A stretch of DNA of 64,000 nt from Rotaria sp. Silwood1 (Eukaryota; Rotifera; Eurotatoria; Philodinida; Philodinidae), in NCBI GenBank assembly GCA_905250075.1, contig CAJNOP010000001.1:8130922-8194921 (forward strand), given 5' to 3'. A program made the translations under genes and the position numbers. The notes below the pieces were generated by a model. That model did no database searches and was not told where the DNA came from. It saw only the letters and a list, made by a program, of their open reading frames with translations. Of this stretch, positions 24,877-35,773 are shown in pieces. Every line of letters starts with the position of its first letter. The stretch's first letter is position 1.

Positions 24877-25909
24877 TAATATTATTATTATTAAATTTTT
24901 TTTTGTGATTTAATCAACTAATGAAAAAAAAAATGTTTTCCTTTTCAAAAAGAAAAAATGAATATGTTAAAATTCTTTATTATATAGAATTCCTACGAGA
25001 GAGATACATCATAAACCCGATGTTTTTTGTTTTTTCTTCAATAAGAAGTCTTTAGAGACAAACTATGATTAACAGTTGTACCATTGACATTATTTATATC
25101 ACTCTAGCTCAACCAAACAACTCACCTAATATTTTCAATTGTTTCTTTCAACGATTATTGTTGACTTTCATATTTATATCATAGATATATCTTGCATTAT
25201 TTGACTGATTCTGAAAATTTTGACTCTATCGAATAAGGAAATGCATTCATAAGATAGGAAATCAAAATTTTTTGATTTGATAGTGATGAGTTGTATTTTT
25301 TTGTTTAACTATCAGGTTGAGTTTTATCGATTTTATTTCTATTGCTACAAGCTTTTTTTTTGATCGTTTTGTTCATAAAATATATTTAAAAAAACTTTCA
25401 GAAACATATTTTTTTTTTCAAAGTTCGATATTTAAAACAAATTTTGGTTTCATTGATGATATATTCTTTATGTTTTTTAATGAATTTTCATTTGATATAG
25501 CTAAAATTTTTCGAACAAGTTAAGTGATCAGAGATATAAATATGTGATCAAACGACAATAATAGAGAGATATGATCGAAAACATTAAATGTGTCATGTTT
25601 TATTCTTTGGACAAACGAAGAATATATTATTCTACAGAGATTGTAAGAAATTTCTTATCGATAATTGTTCTCGTAATTCTAAAAATAAATCTTAATCGAA
25701 TATACTAACATTAGTCGATTTGAATGACACTATATTTTAGAATAAAAAAAGACAAACCATTGTCACAGGTTTCTTGCTGTGATTCATCTCTGGTTTCTTT
25801 TATATAAAATGGTAATTTTGACTTCTATTCAATATACCAGCTGATGCTTGTTGTTGCAAGTATAAAATAAAATGCAAGCATCAGACATCAATACATTTTA
25901 GAAGATATA
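24825..25909. other. Intergenic spacer
   Basis: Starts with a (TTA)n-rich stretch at about 24845-24895, just after the PEP mutase stop. An open frame at 25317-25523 is Phe-rich and shows no similarity I recognise. The final 100 bases are the likely promoter of the ankyrin gene. Confidence 0.5.
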
Positions 25910-26997
25910 ATGGGAGCAAAATATTCCTCACCAAAATGCACATCAACAACAATCGATTATATTCGAACGAAGGATGTTAATAAGTTAACTCGTCAACTTA
26001 CTAAACGAAAAACATCATTTCGAAATAAGAAAAAATCGAAAGAAAATCCTGAAAATAATATTCAACTATTACAATTTGATGTTGATTATGATGAACAACA
26101 ACGTTCAGCACTTCATTTTGCTGCCATTGAAGGTTAGTTAATTATTTACTAAACTAGAATTAAAATTTAAATACAAAATTATATTGATCTCTAGGTGATG
26201 CAACGATAATTGTTGCTCTTTATGAATATATGCATACGGTTGATGTTTCTGATGCATCAGGTCGAACACCATTACATTATGCAGCAATTGCTGATAATGA
26301 AGAAACTTTAACTACTTTACTTCTTTGTAATCCTGATATAAATCGAATAAGTAAAGATGGAACAACTTCATTACATGAAGCAATTATTCATAATCATTCA
26401 AGTATGTATGATATAAATAATTTATGATTAAATTTTATCTAAATTTTTTTTTTTTATTTATATGAAGATATTCTTACTCTATTGCTTCAACACAATGCTG
26501 ATGTCAATATTTTATTTCAGGATTACATTCCACCACTTATTCTTGCTGTTTATCTTCAACATAAAAATATTGTTGAACTTCTTATTCGTCTTGGTATAGA
26601 TCCTAATATTGTTGATACAAACATGGGTCGATCAGCTCTTCATTATGCAGCTTATTTTCATGATAATACAGTTATATTTCATTTACTACTTTCATCAACT
26701 ATTCATCATACAATTAATATAAATGCTCAAGATAATAAAGGATTTTCTGTACTTGATTATGCTCGAGCAAATATTCATGGAAGTACAGCTATTGCTGATT
26801 TACTTTTACAATTAAATGTATTTGATCCTGATCGTGGAGAAATTTCAAATGAAAATATTGAAATTGAAATACCAAATATAAAAATATTTCAATCATCCAA
26901 TGAATTATCATTATTAAGAGGAAAAGATAGTGAAACTAACAAATTACAGAAAATAAAACCTAAAAAAACACTTAAACTTGAAAAGAAATCTAAATAA
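25910..26997 (+). CDS. Ankyrin-repeat protein with a predicted N-myristoylation site
   Basis: Three exons (25910-26132, 26195-26401, 26468-26997) give 319 residues. The N-terminus MGAKYSS fits the N-myristoylation pattern (Gly2, small residue at 6). A basic segment (TRQLTKRKTSFRNKKKSK) follows; lipid plus basic patch suggests membrane attachment. About six ankyrin repeats come next, marked by RSALHFAAIEG, GRTPLHYAAIADN, GTTSLHEAIIHNHS, IPPLILAVYLQHK, GRSALHYAAYFHD and GFSVLDYARANIHG. The last 60 residues are charged and end in a Lys-rich tail. Ankyrin repeats bind proteins; the partner is unknown and I cannot name an orthologue. Introns are about 65 bp. The gene is followed by an AT-repeat and about 680 bp of spacer. 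Confidence 0.8.
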
Positions 26998-27681
26998 ACA
27001 ATATATATATATATATTAAATTATTATTTGTTTTTTGAATAATTATAAAATTTATTCTATTCTATTCAATAAAAAATACAAATTTTAATTTTATTAACAA
27101 TACATTTTCTATTCCATATATATCGCCTTTATTAATCATAAAAAAATTATTCTTTTGATTATTTTTTTCGTTTTTGCTTTTCTACGCAACGCCTGTATAT
27201 TTTTAGAGGCACATGATATTGATTTAGTTTCTTATTCAAGAAGAGGAAAAAAAAAAGAATGCTATAGATATATTGCATACGACGCTATTTGTTCGTCATC
27301 ATAAAACTTTTCTTTTCTAACACACTCATAAGCAATTTTATATTGATTGTTGACGTCTTTCTATTAACTACCAAGTGTGCTTGTTCTATTCTGTTCTGTG
27401 CTTATTTTTCTTTTTTCTCTTGAAAACATCGTCAAATTGTAGATTTTTCCTTTTCTGTTACTACTGCTGTCATTGGGTAAGAATAAAAGCAGTCGTCGGA
27501 CTAAAATTAATCAAGCATGCAAAGTGTTCGTCATATAACCATTGGAAGATCAGCATATTCAATCATATAATAGAATACAAATCAACGCAGAGTATTTATT
27601 TTTATTGTGATACGAGAAATAGACAGAATTTGATAAGCTCATACGTAATTTTCTTACTTTCATCAGTACAAGTACGCACAA
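26998..27681. other. Intergenic spacer
   Basis: AT-rich, with a short (AT)n tract at about 27000-27017. An open frame at 27375-27689 overlaps the next gene's start region and is not supported as coding. Confidence 0.5.
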
Positions 27682-29002
27682 ATGAGTAATATTTCTACAT
27701 CATTATTGTCGAATTCAACGTTTACAACAATATCATCAACAAACTTAATGTCAAAAACAATGTTGTCAAACTCAACGTTAACAACAACAATAACAACAAC
27801 AACAAAAACATCAAGTTTAGTACTTAATAATGATACTATATTTAACATTATTACACAATTACTCAATGGAACCAAACTATACAAACATCAAGTAGCTGAT
27901 TTAATGGAACCTGAACATTTTTCTGTTCGTGATACTCATATTATTATTTGGATATTCAGCATTATTACTTATGTTCTTGCAATTCCAATTGCTATACGAT
28001 TAGTTCGATCAAGAGCTTATTTAAATATAATTGATTATTTTTCGTTTCATATGATTCTTTGTTCATTTATTGCATGGTTTCCATCTTTAATACTTATACT
28101 TTATCATTGGTTTCAATTATTTACATTACGACTTTGTCGTTTGCATTATGTTATTTACTCAACAAATGCAACTGTAAGTCTTCGATAAATTAACAAAAAA
28201 ATAAAAATAAAAGTTCTATTTATTTATTTATTTTTCTTTTAAGGTTCCAATTTTTTTTATACTTTATATGATTCTCGAACGTTTTTTCTATGCTCATCCA
28301 TCAATTAAACAAAAATTTACACGATTTTCTAACATGTTTTATATTAATTTATATGCAATTTTTACTTGGCTTTTGATAATGCTTATTTATGCTCTTGCAT
28401 CACCATTTACTCAAGCTGATTCAAATTCGACTATATCAATATATACAAATAAATATTGTCCTTATAATTATTCTAAATTACGCTCAATAGCAACAGCTCG
28501 TTCAATAATTTATTTTTGTTTATTTATACCAGCTTTAATATTAATTGGTTTTGTTTTAAGATATTTTTATCTTTTACGTGGTACAAATCAAGTTGCACCA
28601 ATACAAAAATTATGGACAATACGTGTTACATCACTACTATGTGTGATCGTTTTTTATGATATATATTTATATTATCTTGAACATATTACTGAAACATATA
28701 AATCATATTTATTAGCATCAATATTACGTTCAAGTATCTATTTAGTACAATTAATTATAATTGCTTGTACAGAACCATATTGGCTTGAAATATTATTTGA
28801 ACGTTGCGCTTGTTTACGTTGTATACTCACTGGTCAACGACGAAAACCAACAACACCAGTTGCTATATCAGCTGAAACAGAAATAAATACTTTACGATAT
28901 TCATCATCTACAGGACATTATTCACTTGTTGATGATACAGTTAATGATGAATTTGAGGAAAGTACTAATGGACCACAACCAACATTACGTATTGTTGCTT
29001 AA
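27682..29002 (+). CDS. Seven-helix receptor-like membrane protein (GPCR-like)
   Basis: Two exons (27682-28173, 28244-29002) give 416 residues. The first about 80 residues are Ser/Thr/Asn-rich with at least six N-glycosylation sites, expected outside the cell. Seven hydrophobic segments follow: IIIWIFSIITYVLAIPIAI, then around HMILCSFIAWFPSLILIL, PIFFILYMILERFF, FTWLLIMLIYALAS, IIYFCLFIPALILIGFVL, VTSLLCVIVFYDIYLYYL and ILRSSIYLVQLIIIAC. ERF at the end of helix 3 stands where rhodopsin-like receptors have DRY; helix 7 ends TEPYW rather than NPxxY. A cysteine-bearing tail (CACLRCIL) could be palmitoylated. These features suggest a diverged rhodopsin-like GPCR of the kind expanded in rotifers; ligand unknown. 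The extracellular first ATG has an in-frame context free of earlier starts. Confidence 0.68.
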
Positions 29003-29538
29003 ACATAAGAACCTATTATTATATTTTAATGTTCAAACGTTTGATGTACTTGTATGTGTTAAGATATAGAGGTTTTTTTTTTTTTGTTTTGGTAACTCTT
29101 GTCAAGAACAGGCATTATGTGTGATAATAAATAATAAAATTTTATGGATTTATTACATTATTATCTGAAATAGAATGAAATAGTTCGGAACGAGACGAAA
29201 TATATATTGATAAATTACAGGTTGAAGCACATGAAAAAATATATCTTTAGAATTACGTATATTGATGGAAAAGTATAAATGAACTATTTTAGTAAACTTT
29301 TTCTTTTGTTTTATTTCACTATTTGCGGAGTATTGAGATATTTGGAATAAAAAAAAAAAAAAAGTATTCAATATAGATATTAGGTTTTTTTTTCTTGTTG
29401 ATATGTTTAATGTTATATTGCAAAAACTAATCAAACAAAAAATATTATGGTTCATTGATTTTCTGGTTATCATGATTGCTACGTGCATAATGAAGCCAAT
29501 TAAATATTGACATGTTGTAGTATTGTCATATATACAAG
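29003..29538. other. Intergenic spacer
   Basis: AT-rich. A 131-codon minus-strand frame at 29153-29548 overlaps the start of the next gene, is Phe/Ile/Lys rich, and is not supported. Confidence 0.5.
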
Positions 29539-30200
29539 ATGAAGACATTTTTCACAATATACAGTATATCAGTTGGTTATCAAATTATTTTTGTTGCTAT
29601 ATTAGGTATTCTATTTTGTCTTATTGGTGTAGGAGATATAATTTTATTCATAATTGAGTTATTTCATGGTCGATCAAGTGTTACTCATTATGATGAAAGT
29701 CATAGTGGATTGAAAGTTGAAAATTCACTATGGCCATCATCAGATCACGGTTAATAAAATAGTTTTGTTTTCGAAAATATTTTATTATGTTCATTGGATT
29801 TTTTTAGGTAAAGACTTTTGGGTTGGTCTTATACTAGTAGCGACAGAACTTGTTGGTATATTAGCATCTCGAGAGTGGACTCCTCCATCCATTTTTTGAT
29901 TTACTGTACTTACTAGTACATCAATAATTCTTTCATTCTATTTAATAATTACATGTATTATACTTGTTCATTATGATACAAAATATTCTGATGCAATTCA
30001 ATGAACTTATTATCAATTCATTGTTGATAGCTACTGGAGGATTTGATACTATTTTAGATGCAATATCCACTCTTGTTGGCTGTTGTGCTAACCAACGTGA
30101 TAAACATCAATATAGTGATGAACCTGATAGAATTGCAGTATTACCATTAAGAGGATATAGACTTGGTATAGCAAATATCAGACCTATAGAAGTTTTCTAG
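29539..30200 (+). CDS. Small multi-helix membrane protein, unknown function
   Basis: Four exons (29539-29749, 29808-29874, 29917-29954, 30031-30200) give an intact 161-residue frame. Helix 1 is around IIFVAILGILFCLIGVGDII, helix 2 around WVGLILVATELVGILAS, and helix 3 around TSIILSFYLIITS, followed by a hydrophilic C-terminus (RDKHQYSDEPDRIAVLPLRG). Reading exon 2 straight on meets a stop after EWTPPSIF. The model avoids it with a 42-bp intron (29875-29916, GT-AG), and a 76-bp intron (29955-30030) restores the last frame. Both introns are inferred only from phase and splice sites. If the 42-bp intron is wrong, the gene is broken. A tetraspan-like or MARVEL-like protein is possible but no diagnostic motif is present. 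It lies 536 bp after the GPCR-like gene on the same strand. Confidence 0.55.
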
Positions 30201-33200
30201 TATAATGAAGCTTTTCGGAGGGCTATTAAAAAAAAAGAAAACCTAACGGTACTTAAAACATGGATCTGTTTTTTTTAATGTGATTAAACACTTGCAATAG
30301 AAGATTCATCAATATAATAGATCAAATTGTATTATTATTGCGGAGATAAAAAGAACTTTATCAATTAAATATGAAATTGAAAAACATTTCATACGATCAT
30401 TCTTATGAAATACAAATTGATAATGACTCATGAAAACGGAAGTGATTCATGTGAAGCGTCATATGTCTCGTAAAATAATGTTGTGATTTAAATAATGTAT
30501 TTTTCATGTGACAACAAATATTCGACAATACAATAAGTTTGATAGAGGTGATAAGAATTGAATGAAAATGGATTGTAATGGTAATTTAATCGAATAATAA
30601 ATCATATCAAGTGGCATTTAAAATATTACATTGATTTAGTTCCATAGTACAAATATGGACTTTATTCCATGTTATAGTGATATCCTTTATTTTTACTAGT
30701 TTTGAGAACATTGAAAGGAAAAGATAATAAATGATTTGCAAAATATTTTCATTTCGAAATTTATCAATAAGCGAATAAATATTGATGAATAGCAAAATTG
30801 TTACTGTTATCATAATCATTGATTATCGAGTTGATAATCTATATGACTTATTTTAAACATGTTTAAAATAATAATGATTTATTTGAAAAGAGAAACAAGT
30901 TAATCTATACAACTTTTTATTCAACATAACTGTTACTTTCATTATTGTCAAAAAGCAAATAAAATAAATCGGTTTTGTTCTATACTATTGACAGTTCATG
31001 TTTATAGAAGTAATTCAAAGTAATTGACTGAAAATATTTGTCAATCATGCTAATAATTGATACATTAGTGTATCCCCGATAAATACTTATCTGTAACATG
31101 AAAGAAAAAACTTTAAGCGGAAAATTAGTTTGGCCTTCTTTATCATTGTTAACCTTATATAGATTTATGTTATTAAAGTTTAGTCTTATGTTAGAAAAGA
31201 TACAGATAAAAACAAAGGAAGATCGCATTATGATAAGAAAAAAAATATATTATGAACATTTTTTCCGTACTCATTACTACAAGAAATGATATCAAAACAA
31301 ATAGAAATACGAGTTCGTATGACTTCATAATTCATATTTTAGATACATTATTATTATTCAGTTTAAAAAAGACATCAAAACTATAGATCATCTTTATTTA
31401 ATTAGACAATCAAAAATGAATTAGAAAAAAAGAATAACTCTATGTTTTTTCCGATCTTGGAAAAACTGACAACTAATTAGAAATAAATTTATCTTAAACG
31501 TACAAAAAAAAAATGTTTATATAAAGCTAGCATATATTTATACAAATTTTATTCTTCTATTTAAATTGCTCTGGCTAAGACAACACTCTTTTTGTAATCT
31601 GTTTACAAACTAAACAAGATTTTATGTCATGATTAGATAAATAAAAATAAATAATCGATAGCAATCCTATTGTATTTATCCTATAGTTAAACTGAATTGT
31701 TGAATAATTTTCTTTTCTAAAGCAGAATTCACTTAATTTCATCTAGAAAACGAATTCTCATTTAAAGAGTATTCAATAATACAGCGTTGTGATGATATTT
31801 AATCAGCTATCTTTTAGTTTACATTTTGTTTGCCATTTGTTATGCAAAGATATCCATCATGATGTTAATTTCATCATTTAGAAGAATAACAGTGATTAAT
31901 GTTGATTTGATTACCAAGAAACGAGTGTGCATTTACTTTATTATGACACTCCCATCCTCTCAATAGTTCGATTTTAATGATGTATAGTACTCATTGATCA
32001 GTCATTTTGATGTTACAATTGTATAATGAAACTCAACTATTTTGTGATTTTCAATAATAAAAAGTACAAATGCGTTTTTTTTCGTGTCTAGTCGTCTTAA
32101 ACAGTTTTTTTAACGATTGAAATTGAGTAAAAAACTACTCGCAAATGTGTAAGTTTTTATTCGATAAATTCTAATAATTTATGATCTATCGTTCTTTAAT
32201 AAATGTGACAAGAATAACTAATTATAGTGTCATTTAATACATGTCTGTTTGACATAGTGATTAGAATAGTTGGCATATGAATTTCAGTTATCATTAGATA
32301 ACAAAAATTGTGACTTGTATTTGAGACTATACTTGTGAATCCTTATTACAATAGTTCTGTGTGACTAGAATCAAATTAGATATATTGTGAGTATAGTAGA
32401 GAGTGTATAGGTTAAGATATCCTTTCTTCGATTAGTCATACCCTGCTGATCACATTAGAATTTTGAAATTGTTATTCATTTATAATATTTCAAGATGCTA
32501 CAATAGTCAATGATTGTACGAATGCAGTTAGAATACCGACAAGCATGTCGTGCTTTTTGATTCAATAAATGATTTGATTTTGTATCTCGTATTGTTTTTA
32601 CATTCATAATAATTGGATGACTTTATTAAATTTCTGATTGTGATGATGATACACTTTTGACAATGTACCAATAAATTATTAAAGTGATCGTTGAGTTCCA
32701 TCATATACAAAATTGTGTTCGTGAAAAACATACATATATATATATACACTTGTGGACAAAAGTCTGCCTTCCCACTTGTTCGTTTCACATAGAACCCATT
32801 TGGTGTTCAGTGAGTGTTAGTTACAAGAATTATTGAAATGCTTTATTGTAGCATGCTGTATGATTGATGATCATTTGCTTCAATAAATCAAATACGTCTT
32901 TTAATAAAATTAAGCAACACTACAAATGAGCTGGTTGACAGAATGTTTCACGACTAGCTTATCTTTCTTTTTGTATCTGCTAACTGTTTTACTTGTTTAG
33001 ATCATTAAATTCTTTTCATCATCGACTCGAACCTCTTCTTCGAATGCTGTATAATTGATCATACAAATACAGATAAGCTAAAATCAGTAAAACATTCAGA
33101 AAATACTTAAAAAAAGAGAAGACTCAACTATGAAGTATTCTATCCATTAATTCATTTATAGTTTATGAAAAGGACGAAGGAAAGAGAGGAAAGACTTTTG

Positions 33201-34034
33201 CCTAAGGATGTATATACTATTATCGTCTGTGCTAACATGTAAATTTCTACGATTAACTAAAGAAATATTTCTGCATTATTTTGGCTAAAGCTCATTGATT
33301 GATAGTAAATTGAATGAAGTCATTCTAAGCAAGACCTATTTTATCTAAAGGACCGGAGGCACAAACTTAAAGAAGAATAAATAAAAGGAATATTAATAAT
33401 TCTATTTGTAATAGATGTTAAAGAAAGATCTTTTTAATTGTAAAAATAGTTTCATTTCCTTTTGTTTATAGGTATAACAAAGATTCAAACTTCACTACGA
33501 AATATTTATAAGTTATGAGAGATTTTGAGAAGTACTTAAATCTTTTTTTCCTATAAATATTATTCAATTAGAGCTATTGGTTAAATCATAGGATCAGTAC
33601 TTTTTTTTTAATTTGTTGTTCTCCTGAAAACATATTCCTGTTAGTTTACTTAATCGAGTATATGTGAAATATTGGTTGTGGAGTACTCAAATGGGTAACT
33701 TGATTTGAGTGCATTTATGAAAGAATATAAACAACAATACTAAAGTACTCTAATAAGTTTTGTCATGTTAAAATGTTAACAATGATAATTCGTAATAATT
33801 TCTCGAATTCCACGTCTGAATCGTTTTTTATATATAATCTTTTTTTTTATTATTTTTTTATGTATTAATTTTTCTTTTGACCTTGATTAAATTTCTACTA
33901 ATGATCGAATACACGTGTCTTATGACGTGATCACAGCAATCGTTTTCATTTTTTTTCCAATGTTCGTGTGTCGAAAAAAAAAATTAAAAATTTTGTACAA
34001 TTCTTAATTAGAAATGTTAATTAAAAATTACATT
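30201..34034. other. 3.8-kb gene-free region
   Basis: The sequence is AT-rich and all open frames are short and unsupported. The one structured item is the probable MITE at 32747-33210, listed separately. Several CA/TATA-like tracts occur near 32730-32746. Confidence 0.5.
32747..33210. mobile_element. Probable Tc1/mariner-type MITE
   Basis: The left end reads CACTTGTGGACAAAAGTCT and the complement of the right end reads CATCCTTAGGCAAAAGTCTT, sharing CAAAAGTCT at the same offset. Both ends abut TATA, consistent with a TA target duplication, and Tc1-like ends often carry CAAAAGT. The 464-bp interior has no intact transposase. The inverted repeat is imperfect, so this is an old copy or a chance match. 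Confidence 0.42.
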
Positions 34035-35773
34035 TTAAGTACACAAATGAACAGTAAATGATCTTAACACAGGCCTATCAACTGTTTTTGTAATAGTTAA
34101 TCGAACAGCATTAATCAGTTGTGGTCCTTCTTGCCAAATATCAATTTTCTTATTACCAATACTTGTACCTTGTGCTACTGTGATCCATTGAGTACTATTT
34201 GTTGTATTGACGAATTGAACATCAATAGTATATGCTCGAATAACTTGACCACGAGTTTGATCTTCTTGAATAACTGAACGATCAACTGTAACTGGTGATG
34301 AACCAAATAATTGAATATATATAGTTGAATCTTCTAGAGTAAGATTTTCTGTAGGTAGAACATATGTTCCATAACATGAACGAATAAAATCACCTAATTG
34401 CTTATAACGACGTGCATAAGCAGATGGAATGAGACCTGTTCGATCAGGAGTAAGATCAAGCATCAACATACAATTTCGACCAACTGTTTCATGATAAACT
34501 TGAATTAATTCAGAAAGTGAACGAAGTGTTGCATTAACACCCTAGATAAAAGATCATTATATCAAAAATAATATTGATTATTGTAAATATAATCATACCC
34601 AAAACCATCGATCTCCATTTTGAAGAGTTGTATCACATTCACCTGGACAAAATATTGGACTATTTGGATCACCACCATCATTAGTTATTCCTGTTGACCA
34701 ATTTGGATCAGGTGCAACACCCATTTCAGTACCAATCCATCGAACAGGATTTGGTGATACACCATAACCATTGAATGCTACAGCTTGAGGTTGAAGATTG
34801 GCAAGTAATGTAGTTATTGGATTTTTTAATGTCGATGTATATCTATATGAACATAAAATAGAAGAAAACTAATAACCAAGCAATCTTTTCTTGATAATAC
34901 AAACCCTCCATCAAACCAAATTTCATCCAAAATGCCATATCTACTCCAAATTTCTCTTAATTGTTGTAACACAATACTGTCATAAGTTTCTTGTGTAATA
35001 TTAACCTGACCTGGTTGTAATGTACGGTTTTGAACCTGAATATTAAATAGGTAAATGAAAACCTTACACGAAAACATTCAAAAAGATTAATTTACTAAAC
35101 CATCTTCTACATTCAACCAATTGTTATCAACAACTGTATAATAAAATCCTGTTCGGATTTGTTTCTTCTCACAACTCTTAACGAAATTGTCAAGAACATC
35201 AACGCCTTTCATTGGTGAATAATTAATTGAATAATTATATGGAATCATTTGACCAGAAGGACTCAAAGGAAATTTGACATCAGTTGGAGCCATATGAAAA
35301 CCGCAAGCATGCTGTTATCATCAGTAAAAAAAAACGCATAAATATTTAAAAAATAATAATTACTTTTGCCACAAGTACAGCATATTTAGCACCGAAATCA
35401 ACCATAGTTTGAACCCAATTGTCTGTATTTAACAGATATGGATTGAATAAAGAAATATTTGGAACAGATTGTCCAGAACATCCATCATTGTTTATGTATG
35501 TCGCTATATTAAAATGAATTAAAACACCTATTTCTTGTGCTTGCCATTGAAGTTGTTCAGGTGCTCAAATCAAGAGAAAATATTTTTGCTTCATAAGAAA
35601 TCAAAATTCACAAAAATCTACTTACTGGGTAAAGCAATACGTACACCCGTTTTAGGTGAGACACGATACCTGTCGGATGGCGGTGGAGCATATGGTTGAT
35701 GTCGCTGATATCGAAACAAATGACCATCACATTTTGATACAAGTAACAGTAGTAGAAGAAGAAACATTTTCAT
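34035..35773 (-). CDS. Secreted GH29-type alpha-L-fucosidase (plant/bacterial-like subfamily)
   Basis: Six exons (35626-35773, 35364-35563, 35096-35311, 34905-35035, 34599-34842, 34035-34541) give 481 residues. GH29 enzymes release alpha-linked L-fucose from glycans. The chain begins with a signal peptide (MKMFLLLLLLLVSKCDG). Family marks are PEQLQWQAQEIGVLIHFN, YAVLVAKHACGFHM (usual AKHHDGF), TGFYYTVVDNNW, EIWFDGG with the expected nucleophile Asp, and VRWIGTEMG. Then come GECDTT and TVGRNCMLMLDLTPDRTGLI. This arrangement fits the AtFUC1-like and bacterial branch better than the animal FUCA1 branch. A C-terminal beta-rich domain (about the last 110 residues) follows. His-Asp of the AKHHDG motif is changed to AKHACG, so activity is not certain. 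ATG at 35773 is preferred because it starts the signal peptide. Confidence 0.85.

Noticed and set aside
25317-25523. 68-codon Phe-rich frame between PEP mutase and the ankyrin gene
   Set aside because: No homology; T-run composition; the opposite strand is full of stops.
29153-29548. 131-codon minus-strand frame
   Set aside because: Overlaps the start of a better-supported gene and contains a long Phe run from a poly-A tract.
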